Source: Bryum argenteum
Taxonomy: Eukaryota; Streptophyta; Bryopsida; Bryales; Bryaceae
Direction: 5' to 3'
Length of the DNA stretch: 64,000 nt
Assembly: GCA_037043015.1 (NCBI GenBank)
Contig: CM073330.1
Span: forward strand, 3,373,263 to 3,437,262
Position numbers and translations under genes: made by a program. Below, in pieces: positions 35,266-46,579 of the stretch. The notes below the pieces were generated by a model, which worked only from the letters and a program-made list of their open reading frames with translations, had not been told where the DNA came from and did no database searches. Each line of letters begins with the position of its first letter. The stretch's first letter is position 1.

Positions 35266-35658
35266 ATGCCAAAATTAGTAAAAAAAATAAGTTTGCGCAA
35301 AGGTAAACGTAAAATACCTAAAGGAGTTATTCATATTCAAGCAAGTTTTAATAATACAATTGTTACCGTAACAGACATAAGAGGACAAGCTGTCTCTTGG
35401 TCTTCTGCAGGTGCCTGCGGTTTTAAAGGTACAAAAAAAAGTACACCTTTTGCGGCTCAAACCGCTGCCGAAAATGCTATTCGCGTTTTGATTGATCAAG
35501 GTATGAAACAAGCCGAAGTTATGATTAGTGGTCCTGGTCCAGGACGAGATACAGCTTTACGAGCTATCCGTAGAACTGGTATAATTTTAAATTTCGTTCG
35601 TGATGTAACTCCTATGCCACATAATGGATGTAGACCTCCTAAAAAACGACGTGTATAA
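35266..35658 (+). CDS. rps11: plastid-derived ribosomal protein S11
   Basis: A 130-residue frame with the S11 signatures: [60 protein letters not shown] and the basic end [12 protein letters not shown]. Full length for the plastid protein. It is the last plastid gene in the insertion. The frame is intact, which points to recent transfer; nuclear expression is unlikely without a nuclear promoter and transit peptide. Confidence 0.95.
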   Translation: MPKLVKKISLRKGKRKIPKGVIHIQASFNNTIVTVTDIRGQAVSWSSAGACGFKGTKKSTPFAAQTAAENAIRVLIDQGMKQAEVMISGPGPGRDTALRAIRRTGIILNFVRDVTPMPHNGCRPPKKRRV

Positions 35659-35786
35659 AATAAATTTTTTTGTAAAAAAAAAAATTTATAAAATAAAATT
35701 TAGCTTTTTTTATTTTTTTAATTTTAAATAAGAAAAATAAAAAAATTTATTTTCTATAACTTATACAACACTAAACACAACATTAC

Positions 35787-36152
35787 AGATAGATAGATAG
35801 AAACTCCGGTCCCTTTCCAAGGGGCCGGCGTGAATGAAGTGTCCGTTCGTAGTGCTAATATCCTGATGGCCACCGGACAAGGGGAAATTGGAACAATACT
35901 ACTTCCCCCTCTCAAGGGTGGACACTATAACTACGCTAGTTTCTAACCTAGTTACTAATTATGCCTTGAAGATACTTGACATAGTATCCCCCCAAAGGGC
36001 TTTGAGGTACCCATACAACAAGGTCCAAAGACCCCTCACAATAATTGGGTGGACTATAGTGGTGAGCACCACGCCGGCATGGGGAATAGAACCCACGGCC
36101 TCCTCATTGGGGGCCTAAGCCCTGAGCACCAAGCCAAGGCTTGTGGTGCCTC
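35787..36152 (-). mobile_element. probable tRNA-derived SINE
   Basis: On the minus strand the sequence has an A-box-like TGGCTTGGTGCTCA (36136-36123) and a B-box-like GGGTTCTATTCCC (36094-36082) spaced as in RNA polymerase III promoters. About 300 bp of body follow, then a short tandem tail (CTAT)n at 35800-35787. This is the layout of tRNA-related SINEs. It abuts the right end of the plastid insertion. Target duplications were not found. Confidence 0.5.
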
Positions 36153-37124
36153 ATAATATCACACTAATTAATATAATTAGTGTAGTGGTTGGAATATGAC
36201 CCAATTCGCTTCATTTATACACCAAGTAATGAAATGAAAAAAAATTGTTGATACCTAATAAAAATACTTTTGTTTCCCAAACTAGTTAGTTTTGCAACAT
36301 TGGGCAGATCTTGCCTTGTTTATGTTCAGAAGAGTGGTTTAAAAACCCATGAATATAGTTAAAGTCTTTTGGACTCGATGTGAATCTTAACTTACCAAAT
36401 ATTCTGAATATAAATATAAAAGTTGAACATACTTTTCAGAGAAAGACATACTATTTTAAACCCCTAAAAATTCAGAATTAAAGGTCTAATAGGCTCTTAG
36501 GGGTGAATTTCATTTTTTATGTATTTGAGATTAGTTTTTATCATGGATTAAAATTACTTTAATTTATGAGAATAAAATTAAAGTGAAACCAAAAAAAATG
36601 ATTGTAAGTCCAATAAAAAGTAAGAAATCCATGATAAAAATTAGATTTCAAACACTCTATTATAAGTTTAGTGTGACCCAATATCATAGAACCTTCAACC
36701 ATCAAACCTTCCGAAAGTGCCACAATGTACAAACGTCTTAGATTTCAGCGGCAGAACGTACAACACTGCACCACCAGGCTTTGCTTTCATCAGTGAGCTC
36801 ACTTCTTGTTGATTCCTCTCGCAGTTCCGATTTAGGGTTTTGCGATCGAAAGCAGAGTGCCAAGATCTTTGAAACTGAACTACGAAGAGTGCTTTAACCT
36901 TGTTGCAGGATCATCCAAATAGAAAAGAGCAAAAAGGAGAGATCCACGCACTCAGGAGCGAATTAGCAGAGAATTCCTGTTGATGAGATTATAGATTCTC
37001 GCTTGTGATTGATTCAGGGTTTTAAGCAGCTCGCTTCTTTGAGATCCTACTTTTCAGGCTCTTTTAGCTGCTGCAGTTTCAGGGCGATCAAAAGCTACTC
37101 TGGAACTCTTGCATCAAACGCACC
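36153..37124. other. intergenic; upstream region of the membrane-protein gene
   Basis: A hairpin-forming near-palindrome (ACACTAATTA ... TAATTAGTGT) is at 36160-36182. From 36780 the sequence resembles a plant leader (GGGTTTTGCGATCG, splice-like AGGTTTTG). No coding frame. Confidence 0.4.
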
Positions 37125-37760
37125 TTCTCCAGGTTTTGTGGGCCAAATTCTGCACCTTTAGCTAATCAATCGAAGAAAATAGCTCATTTTTTTCATGGTT
37201 GGTAGAAGCAAAGTTTGTTCATGTTGGGTGATTTTGGGCAATATGATGAATTCGGTTTGTTCCATTATTTGCAGTAGAGGCTCTTACTCTCTAGTATTTT
37301 AGTGTACATTTTGCACATTCAGCTGACTTCTTGAAGAAAATAGCAGAAAGTAGCTTATTCTTATGGTCAGTAGAAGCCAAGTATGTCTATATGTGGTCAT
37401 TTTGCGGCTATACATGAGTTGAGTTTGTTGCAATACTTGCACTAGACGCTCTTACTCTGAAATTCCTGGCTCAACTCTGCACAATTAGGTCACTTCTTGA
37501 AGAAATTGAACAGTTTTGTTGCAGAAAGTAGCTCATTATCATGGTCGGTAGAAGTCAAGTTTGTCCATACTTGATCGATTTGCGGCAATGTAATGAGTTG
37601 AGTTTGTTGCAGTACTCTGGAAATACTTACAGTAGACGCTCTTACTCTGGAATCTCCTAATGAATCTCCTGGAAGCAAATTTAGTCAACTTCTTGAAGGA
37701 AATAGCAGTTTTGGCTCATTCTCGTGGTCAGTGGAAGCCAAGTATGTCGATATTGGGAGT
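37125..37760. repeat. four degenerate tandem repeats of ~160-190 bp
   Basis: Successive units share GAAAATAGC(AG), CTCATT.T.ATGGTCGGTAGAAG, GATTTTG(G/C)GGCAAT-type and CTCTTACTCT landmarks, for example CGCTCTTACTCTGGAATCTC in unit 3. They lie in the untranslated region or 5' intron of the gene starting at 37832. No function known. Confidence 0.7.
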
Positions 37761-37831
37761 TGCAGAATTTTAGGGTTTTAAGCTCTTGAAATTCTAACTA
37801 TGATTGTGATACTGATTCGTTTCAGGTATGA

Positions 37832-39172
37832 ATGAGTGAAGCTGTTGGAAACATGAGTACTTTACATCAAGATGGTGGTTCCATGGACGAAATGAAGGCC
37901 ATCGGTTTCATTTTGGGGATGTTCCTCGCTGCAATGTGTAAGTTTTGTCACATTTTATAAATCAGTAACATAGTGAATCAAACTAAGAATCATAAGATCA
38001 TCAATTAGACAACTCCTGCATGATCAAAAATTCATCGAATCTGATCATTTTTTGCTAATTACAAGGGTAACTTGTTTCGATTAAGATAATCATCCATGTA
38101 CGAAACTTGAGTCAAAAGTAGGGTAGATAAGTAAACCCTTGTTAGCAGAAGTTGCTGTTTCTTTTTACTTCATAGAAGAAGAAGGAATTGGCATGTCACT
38201 AATAGTGTGTGTGTGTGTGTGTATGGATGAGCAGCTCCTCTAGTGCTGCTGCCCTTGTTTCTAACAGACGCACAAGGCAGAAGGTGGGTGAGAGGCAGGA
38301 CGAGCCTGTGCATCTTCGGAGTAGGCGTATTAGCCATAGTCTCGGCTCTCGTAACAGTCAATTGGCATGAAGTAGCTCCGTATGCTGAGACATCTTCGGC
38401 TCTCTTCAAAGGTTCCTCACTCACATCTTGGAAAACTCACCACTGAAAAGATCCATATCATTGTACATGGTCTGTTTTCTCATGTGGTAACAATTGTTGT
38501 TGGCAGTGGCCAAGCAGTTCCCGGGAGACGTGGTGGACTGGTTTCAATCGGGCCAGGGGCTTTACTTGTTCCTCAAGATTTTCGCGGCGTTTGCTGTCAT
38601 TGCATTATTCTGTGCTCGCGTTCTGCCCTTCTTGCAGAAAGGCTTGGACACTTTCAAAGCCCAGATCAAAGGAAATGATGCCAGATCGGAGCCTCGAACT
38701 GTGGATGTAAGCTCCTAACTCGATTAGTTGCTAAGGACTCTGAAGTAATTGATCATTCTACACTTCGAATTGATTTTACTTTTATAACTTTTGGATCAAT
38801 TTCAATCTAACTTTGCTTTCATTACTATCAAATCAAACTTCAAGTTACCTTGAGAGTAAAGCTTATGAATTAAAGACCCAGTAATTGATGTTACATTGTT
38901 TTGTTTGCTGACTAAATGATATGGGGCAGAGGGAGGAGATAGCAGCCTCACGGGAAAGGCAACAACAAGAGTTACAAGAGAAAGCACGCCACAAGGACGA
39001 GTTGCTTCGACAACGACGACTGGCACGAGCTACTGAAGAGGAGAAGCGAAATTCAAGTAATGTCATCCCTTCCAAACAAATGCTATTGACTCTTCTTGTC
39101 TTTTTAACCATCATCATTGTTTTTTCATACAAACTCCATAACTATTGTGACTCTAATGTTACAACATCCTGA
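37832..39172 (+). CDS. multi-pass membrane protein, unrecognised
   Basis: Four exons are supported: 37832-37937, 38235-38411, 38507-38706 and 38930-39172, all with GT-AG borders and consistent phase; total 241 residues if the last exon runs to TGA at 39170. The start MSEAVGNMSTLHQDGGSMDE follows an acceptor at 37825. Hydrophobic segments: IGFILGMFLAAMSPLVLLPL (residues ~28-47), SLCIFGVGVLAIVSALVTVN, and LFLKIFAAFAVIALFCARVL. Then comes a charged coiled-coil stretch (REEIAASRERQQQELQEKAR) and a last hydrophobic segment (LLTLLVFLTIIIVFSY). A donor-like site (tca a|gtaatg) at about 39059 means the real last exon may end earlier and continue elsewhere. I do not recognise the family. Codon use and splice sites argue for a real gene. 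Confidence 0.65.
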
Positions 39173-40015
39173 CCACCACAACAAATAATTGGTCCTCCTT
39201 GTAAGGTCCTAGTTATCTAATTACTGCACTTCTAGCTGTATGGCCAGTTCGACACCTGACTGTTTGAATAATTCATTTATCATCGGAATTCTTTTTAATC
39301 AGAGAGAAGCATTTCCGTGTCCATTTTTATATTTTTTTAGTACCAAGTACCATTCTTCCCAAGAACTTTCAAACTCTTCGACGATGTGGAATTTAATATA
39401 ATTTCCGTCAAATTGTAGTCTCCTCTCGTGAATAGTCTCATATGATAAAGTAGTAGTACATGTACACAAAGGTATCAGTTTGGACACTCTTCGACACAGA
39501 AGGTACCGGTTTTTGTATAATAATGTAATGTTGGAGTTTGGTTTTTGATGATTGGTGTGATGTGGTACAGGATTTGGCCAGGGTGTTGGGCGATATGCAA
39601 GATGATCCAATGATCCAATGTAAAGTAGTGTATTTCTAAATAATACGTGTTCATCAACTATCAACACTTGTCTATGAATCAAGTGAAGTATCAATCAGAA
39701 CGAGGATTCTTCTGTAAAAAGCCTGTTTTCAGATATTATTCACTTTGCACCATGAGGCAGCACTTTGTAAGTATCCAAATACTCCTGATATATGAGTGAT
39801 TTATTAATACAGTTTACTCTAGTGCAAATTTGCTAATGTAGTGAAAGCATTCGAGAGCCTCACAAAGGGTAGGCAAAGAAAGGCAGTATATTGTTGTCAA
39901 GTTTTGTAACACCATTAAATATGAAATCTAACGCTATAAAGTATGGTAACTTTTTGACATTATGATCTTTTGAGATATGAGTATTTTGTGTTAGTAAAGA
40001 AATGAAGTTTGAGAT
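39173..40015. other. no supported gene
   Basis: Sequence between the membrane-protein gene and the Tc1 element; no family recognised on either strand. It could be an intron or 3' flank of the upstream gene. Confidence 0.4.
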
Positions 40016-40017
40016 TA

Positions 40018-41614
40018 CAGTGACCTTCAAAAGTGTCCCAATGTTTATAATTTGAAAGTTTGGTGAGTCACCACATAGTGATTGCATGCTAGACTGACAT
40101 GGCATCAATTTAGTTACATACTATCATTAGTAAGGTAATCAAGGAGCAAGGCTTACCACTTGTCTCTACATGTATGTGCATGAATTGAAGCTCTAGATAT
40201 TTTCTCTTCATTGGGACAGTTTTGAAAGTACATATGAGTGAATCTTGTATGCATAGCAAGTGAAGTGTACATGCATTGTGAATTGCTTGGTTTGTGTTCT
40301 GTTGTGTGTATTTGTTCTTCTTGTGTCATATATTTGTTTCTTTCGTGTTTAGCTTCACAAGTGAAAATGGTGAGACCATTGTCCTGGGGAAGCAACAAGG
40401 TATACTCTCTTTGCTTCAAAAGGTTGTAGTGTGAGAGAGATAGCAAATTCTTTGCATGTTGGTAAATCAAGTGTACAGAGGTCTCCGTAAGAAGCATTTT
40501 CCAGATGCAAAGCTTTTAGTTGGAGGTAGACCACGCAAGTTGACAAGTGCAATGGAGCGGTCTTGTGTAACTAGTATAACAAGAGGGAAGGTGTCTACTG
40601 CAAGAGAAGCTACTAAACATGTGCAAGAAGTTTTTGGAGTACAAGTCAGTGAAGTTACTGTACGCCGTGGACTTTGTAGAGCAGGTTTGCAATCGCATGT
40701 GAAAGAAAAGAAACCACAATTGTCACGCAGTAATATTAGGGCTCGCTTAGAATTTGCCAGAAAGTATTAGCACTATACTATTGATGACTGGAGTCACGTG
40801 ATATTCTCAGATGAGACTAAAATTCACAGATTTTCTTCAGATGGGAGAGTTTGGTGTTGGGTTCGTGATCCACAGGACCTTTCAGAGCGGACCGTTATTC
40901 CGACTGCTAAGCATGGTGGTGGTTCTGTGATGATATGGGGATGTATGTGTATACATGGACCTGGCATGATGTGTAGAATTGAAGGTCGCCTCAATCAGCA
41001 TGGTTATCAAAAAATCTTGGAGGAGCATCTCCATGGTACAATTCAAAAATATAATTTAGATCCATCGGGAGTCATATTTCAACAGGATAATGCACCTATA
41101 CATACCAAAGAATAGTATGAAACAATGGTTTTCTAGGCAACCTTTTGGTGTCTTATCTTGGCCTGCTCAGTCTCCAGATTTGAATCCTATAGAAAATCTA
41201 TGGGCAATTTTGAAAAGGAGATTGAATCGATATGACACACCACCAAAAGGGATACTTGAATTATGGTCTCGTGTGGAAGAAACCTTCCCTTCTATCACTA
41301 TTGATGATTGCAAGAGACTTATAGAATCAATGCCCAGACGAATAGCAGCTGTATTAAAATCCAGAGGAAAATGGACAAAGTGGTGAGGAATTTCCATGTT
41401 GGACGTTCAAAAGTGTACCAATGTACAGAGTAGCTTTAGGTTTTTTTCCTTTCTCATTGAGCGCTTCAATTTTGTTGGAATTTTTGTAATCAATTAGTAC
41501 ATTGTATGTACTATATCAATAAATTTACTACATTCCATTCCATGAGTTTCTCTTACCTACATTATTTTTTGAATGTAACATGTACAAACATTGGGACAGT
41601 TTTGAAGGTCACTG
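40018..41614 (+). mobile_element. Tc1-type (DD34E) transposon, complete with TIRs and TA duplication
   Basis: Inverted termini: CAGTGACCTTCAAAAGTGTC at 40018 and its near-complement ending TTTTGAAGGTCACTG at 41614, flanked by TA at 40016-40017 and 41615-41616. The size of 1597 bp is typical for Tc1. Each end also has a second, inner copy of the terminal motif in the opposite orientation (CATTGGGACAGTTTTGAAAG at 40212; GGACGTTCAAAAGTGTACCA at 41401), so each end could fold on itself. The transposase frame inside is broken. Confidence 0.93.
40367..41386 (+). pseudogene. Tc1-type transposase (DD34E), inactivated
   Basis: Starts near the ATG at 40367. Frame changes lie at about 40390 and 40475, a TAG at 40768-40770 stands where Tc1 proteins usually have Trp, and another frame change lies near 41108. 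Recognisable parts are an N-terminal paired-like helix-turn-helix (VREIANSLHVGKSSVQ; GGRPRKLTSAMERSCV), the first catalytic Asp in VIFSDETKI, the second in FQQDNAPIHT, and the catalytic Glu in SPDLNPIENLW. Reading past the frame break, 34 residues separate the second Asp from the Glu, the Tc1 (DD34E) spacing rather than the DD39D of usual plant mariner-like elements. Dead copy. Confidence 0.9.
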
Positions 41615-43158
41615 TAGGTGCAGATGGTTGGTGCAGAGAGAGGTGGCAATACATGCAGTCTCCAATACTTATTACCCACAACTTGACAAATAGTGTTGGA
41701 AAGGTAGTGGGAGTAAGCACATTGTTTATCATTTCACATTGAATACATTCTTTAGTGTAGTTGATTATCTTTGGATTACAAGGCTGAATAATTTTAGTAA
41801 AAAAAACTAGTGGAAGTTGTCGCTCACTATCTTATATGTATGCCACTTGTCTTTCTCTTGTATATTGCGACCACTCCAACTCATTTGAGAATATGGACCT
41901 ACTCCACATGATTCATAAGCAAACTCTTCAAAAAGGCTATGATTCTTAATTTTTCTTTGATGAGTTAAGAGTAGTTGAGAGTAATTCATGTGACAAACCT
42001 TTGTGACACTCTTTTAAAAAGGTTTGTCCATACATGCAAAGCAACAAAGAGAATATAGTGTCATGATAAAAAACCTCTTGTAGAGATTTCTTCCCAACAA
42101 CAATGCGGACATGACGCGCACTTAAAGGAAGTTTGTTGTAGGACTACAATATAAATGATTAAGTCATTGCTCACAAGTCATACTCAACAGTTTTTCTATA
42201 TATATAAAATCAATAGCTTGAATTAATCCCCAACCCCTAAGAGCCCAATCGACCATTTATGGTTGATTCCGAATTCTAAGGATCTGTAGCCAACTAATAA
42301 AAGAATCTTTTTGAAGCTTTTATATTTCCACAAGAGTTTGGTGAGTTGAGAACAAGATCCAATTTACATAGCCTCACTTGGATTCATACATTGTTCACAA
42401 TTAGCCTTCAAACAATTTTCTTAGTGTTAGAAAACTTGCTATTTTAGGAAACTGGTGGTGTTCCTATTAGGTCAATGATGGCATTTGTCTACATTATCAT
42501 ATAGTATGTGAATTTAGTCAACCATATCAATTTCCAATTACAAACTACATGATAGCTCCACTAAGGATGCCGTGCTTCATGTTTTAGCACTCTCCCTTGT
42601 GAATGGTAGAGTGAAAATCCTTGCTTAACCCCTGAAGGGCTCCATATATAGTTTGTATATAGCTTCACAATTTAACAATGTCATGTACTTATTTCAAACA
42701 TTATAACGGGTCAAATAAGGGCACCATCTTAGAAACACATGTCAGTCTACCTTCAAAAAATCATAGTAAATTGATGCACTAAAATTGCTCACTCTGTGCA
42801 AAGATTTCCTAATCTAAAATTTGAGCCATTATGGAGCACTTTACCTTACATGAGTATCCAGAGCAAAAGAACATACAAACGAACATTTTGACATACACGA
42901 AGATCACTTACCGTAAAAGAGGACATTTGCGTTAAGCGACAAACCATAAAGACATTGAGCATGAAGGACTTCCTCCATAATTACGGAAGAAAAGCAAGTG
43001 GAAACACAAATTGTCACAAATACTTTCTAATCTACTGCAGATTACGAAATAAGCCCGCCCTAACCCTGTTGATGGGAGCCTCCATTTTACCAAAAACACG
43101 GAAGCTCAAAGAAACCTAATCACATCACCTGAAAATAATCAAATCAACTGCACTAGCT

Positions 43159-44200
43159 CTACTTGAGAAGCGATCTTGCAAAATGCTCTTTCGCAGTTGC
43201 AAAAGCTTGCGATATCGTCTGCACACAAACGAAGTTATCAGCCATTGACAAGGAATGAAACAATCAACACTTTCAAGGCTCATGTATCTCCCCAACTATA
43301 CCTGTTCTGAAAGTGGAACATCGGCATCAGCACCTCGCATTGCTACCCTGCTCGCAACAACGTTCGCATCCGACTCCAAGATAATGCTACACATTTCACG
43401 ACACCGGTATCGTCAGAGTAAACATCAAAGCCTGGTGTCAATATTCATTCAACAACAGGATCATCAGAGTAAACACCAAAGCCTGATATTATCAATTATT
43501 CAACATCAGTAGTATCAGAGTAAACACCAAAGCTTGGTATTAAAATTCGTCCAAAAGGCACATACCCGCCATCTACTATCTCGTCCAAGCAAAGCAGAAC
43601 AAGGTCGAGATTCTCCAGCACGCTCGTCTTCTCCACATTGTCTCTGCACATCAATGAAATCCATCAGTCTATGCACACTCCAAACCTATTTAGCAAGAAT
43701 AAAAAGTTGAACACAAACCTCAAAAGCAAGGCAACGGCATCGAAGAACCCTTGCAAGACTGTTGCGAGAATGAGCTCGTTCTCGTCTTCACCGCCCGTGA
43801 CGTAGAAATGCAGGTCCGAAACAAACTTGTAGACCACGATGTATCCATCAAATAATCCTATCTCAGCTGCAAATTAAGGGCAACAGTTGTGTTAAGACAA
43901 GAATAATTCAACGTGAAACCCTAGGTCCGGACTGTGGACTGTACCTTCCGAACGAGCACTTGTGCGTTGCGTCTTGGTGAACACCGATTTCTCATACGCT
44001 AATTTCGCAGAGAGAGTGGGCCAATCATCGGAAAAGTACTTGACAGCGACACGCTTCCCCTCGGAATCTAAGAGTAAGACGTTCTTAATCAACGGCGTGG
44101 AAATCTGCAAGAATCAAAAGTGCGATCGATTGTCAAAGTGTAGCCACTAACACTCGATCCGCGCAGGAATGGAAACCCTAAGCACTTCACTTACATCCAT
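43159..44200 (-). CDS. coatomer subunit zeta (COPI coat), left copy
   Basis: Six exons on the minus strand with GT-AG borders: 44200-44195 (ATG GAT), 44104-43945, 43866-43719, 43643-43566, 43386-43302 and 43218-43159. They give a 178-residue protein, the usual length of plant zeta-COP. It begins [20 protein letters not shown] and includes [71 protein letters not shown], and ends [11 protein letters not shown]. Zeta is the small longin-fold subunit of the F-subcomplex of COPI, which coats Golgi-to-ER vesicles. No break is seen. The first coding exon of only six bases is notable. A second, apparently identical copy lies 14.7 kb downstream. Confidence 0.95.
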
Positions 44201-44444
44201 TGCAGATCGCGAAACAAATGAAGAAATCGCAAGTTCTTGTAGCAATGCGGATTTGCGAAGGATTAAAAACGCCGATGGCTGTTGCGAATGTAGAGATCCG
44301 ATTTACTCAATGCAGAATGAATTCTCTCTGTGTCTCTCTCTCAGAATGGATTCAGAAGATGTTGGCGACCGGTGGATTCCTTTACTGTCTAGCAGATGGT
44401 AGCGATGTTTTCTCCTTGTCCACTGGATGCGGAGGGTTCGTGAA

Positions 44445-44600
44445 GTGAACGAGCGTGGGATGGAGTGAACGAGCGTGGGATGGAGTGAACGAGCGTGGGA
44501 TGGAGTGAACGAACGGGAACGGACTGGACGAACGAGAACCAATGAAAACGAAAGAAACGAACGATGACTAACGAGAACGAACGATAACGAACGATAACGA
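44445..44600. repeat. 20-bp tandem repeats upstream of the coatomer-zeta gene
   Basis: Three perfect copies and a partial copy of GTGAACGAGCGTGGGATGGA (44445-44504 and following), then shorter AACGAACGAT-type repeats to about 44600. They lie 250-400 bp upstream of the minus-strand ATG, in the promoter or leader, and are present in both block copies. Confidence 0.9.
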
Positions 44601-44709
44601 AGCAGACAAAGAGGAGAATATTGGAGTAAATAAGATCGAGGTAAATAAATAAATGAGAACACCACTTCCCATTTTGAGATTTGGGATAATTAAATGCATG
44701 TTTGACTTA

Positions 44710-45726
44710 AGGTAGCGACACCCATAACCGTCTCAGTAAGCAAATATGGTTGGTTACAACCACCATGGAAGCTTGAAAAAAATATCTACAGATTAGCAAT
44801 TGGGAGTGGAAAATATTTGCTTTGAGAGATGAGGTTTTGTGACCAGCCTAAATTTTTAAGAATATTTCAAAGTACAAAATGAACATACTTATATGCTTAT
44901 CCATAGGTGGAGCTAAAAATGACAACCACTGAAGTGTTTGTTGTCCTGTAGCGGCTTAAAACCAAGAAAGATAGTTCCTATAAAAGTTAAACGGGCAATT
45001 GAAATATGTCCCACCGTGGTTCAAAATTCCAAGCTGTGGATAAGCAAGAACTACCAATAGAGGAAGAAAATGCCGGCCCCCGCAATCCCTTCACCAAGAC
45101 TACTAATGAATAAACCAACAAAGGCACACCTAACACCGCCCACCAAAGACAGAGAAGTGTGTCGTTTCTCCCCTTGGGATGCACCTTTAATCCCTAAACG
45201 ACCACAGCCAACGATTCGGTTTTTACTGTCAAGACAAAAAAATAAATTACAGTCAACTTCAAATGTTATGATCTCACATCTAGTGATGATCCAATGGTTA
45301 AAAATTTTCACACTACTACCCATGGTAGTCTACTTCAAGATTCTACGGTTAAATTTATCAAAAATTTCCAAAAATATTGGACGTACCCCCATTAGTACAT
45401 AGTGGACAATGTTGGGATTTCAAGCTCCCAAAACATCGTGGATCTTTAGGGGTTAAACCAGTCATTAGTCCCCTAAATTTGCCATGCAAATCACTCCAAA
45501 CCAACCGCTCAAACACCTCTCAATATTATTTCATTAAAACACTATGCACTTTACAACATGACATACAACATCCATTTCCAACCAATCGGCACTAAAGCAC
45601 GCTTTAATGTACACCCATTACCGTCCCTTTTTCACAACAATCAGCTATGGGTCTGAAAAGGTCAGCAATAGGTACAATTATAGGTCACGCCAATGGGGAC
45701 ACGGATGCTTATGGGTGTCGCTACCT
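44710..45726. mobile_element. 1017-bp MITE with TA target duplication, left copy
   Basis: Termini AGGTAGCGACACCCATAA at the left and TTATGGGTGTCGCTACCT at the right are perfect inverted repeats of 18 bp, flanked by TA at 44708-44709 and 45727-45728. No transposase frame. TA target and terminal repeats suggest the Tc1/mariner superfamily, but the ends do not match the Tc1 element at 40018. The same element is at 59416-60434. Confidence 0.8.
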
Positions 45727-45793
45727 TAGGGCCGGTATTTCGACACATGACATACACTTTCCAAATTTACCTATGTAACTTCACCTAGTTTAC

Positions 45794-46579
45794 TGTTATC
45801 CGCCTCGGTACCGCGGGTATTATTACCGAAGACCAACACCCCGGGGAAGACCAGGAATTAAACAGCCACGGGGCTCAAGTTCGAGGCATTGACGAGATGA
45901 CCAAGAGGATCGAGAGCAGGGGCGCAGGGAGTTAAGGCCGAAGAACAGCGCAAGAATTAGGTTTTATTATAAATAGAGGAGGATTTACACAAGAGGTAGC
46001 TCTCTGTAGTGCACGAATGTCGTGATAGCCACAACGCATGACTTCGATCTCTGTACCCTTGGGCATTCACAATTCAATGCAAACAGGACTCAGTCCAATT
46101 CCTCTCTACCTCTATCGTCATTCTCACTCCTCTCCCCTTCTTCCCTATTTCTAAACTCCTACCTCCTAAGTCTTGCAATCGCCCGTGGCACCGTGGAAAT
46201 CTGTGTTGGGACAGTTGTGTCTCGGCATACGCTACGTGGTCAAGGAGATCACCCCTCGTGGAGTTTCCCCTCCGGCGAACCTACATTGCAGAGAACACAC
46301 ACACACACACACGCCGCGGCCGTGGAGTCGCACTCAGAAGAGAACACCGAAAAGCTGTAACCCTGGGACTCGGGACCGACAGAGTACTCCCTGAGTTCCC
46401 TGGATCGACTTACCCCTGGCCTAATCACTTAATGATTACGGCCACCAGTCAACGACATACCCGGACCCGAGGCTAACTGTGGTAAAAACCCCGAGCCCCG
46501 GTTATTGCCCAGTCTGTGGACCCGTCCAGCCCCCGTTACTCATACCTCGGACACCTCCATCCTATAACCCCGGCTAACA
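45794..46579 (+). repeat. 5' LTR of Ty3/gypsy element A
   Basis: 786 bp with termini TGTTA...TAACA. It starts exactly where the left duplicated block ends (after GTTTAC). A TATA-like TTATAAATAG lies at 45968. A primer-binding-site-like TGGCGACCATGCTGGGG follows at 46583. No matching 3' LTR exists in the window, because the element is truncated at 56455. Confidence 0.8.

Larger units (their letters stand above)
34343..35780 (+). mobile_element. plastid DNA insertion (NUPT): rps8 end - infA - rpl36 - rps11
   Basis: About 1.43 kb of very AT-rich DNA with plastid genes in the conserved plastid order and on one strand. The left edge falls in an A-run inside rps8 (34343-34356). The right edge is in AT-rich spacer after rps11, before a GATA microsatellite at 35787. 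The next plastid gene (rpoA in most plants, petD in many mosses) is absent. Nuclear genes and repeats on both sides show this is an insertion rather than plastid sequence. All complete frames are intact, so it is young, unless it is an assembly chimera. Confidence 0.85.
41749..45793. repeat. duplicated 4.05-kb block, left copy
   Basis: Base-for-base nearly identical to 56456-60501. Noted differences are one T fewer in the right copy's run corresponding to about 42307, and a patch of small changes at about 45074-45135. The block contains the coatomer-zeta gene and a 1-kb MITE. It is followed directly by the LTR of retrotransposon A. Confidence 0.97.

Noticed and set aside
35659..35786. Possible continuation of the plastid operon (rpoA or petD)
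   Set aside because: The sequence after rps11 is AT-rich spacer and then nuclear-type repeat; no frame resembling either gene is present.
44445..44600. Regular short repeats considered as a CRISPR-like array
   Set aside because: Units are contiguous without unique spacers and lie in a plant promoter region; simple tandem repeats.
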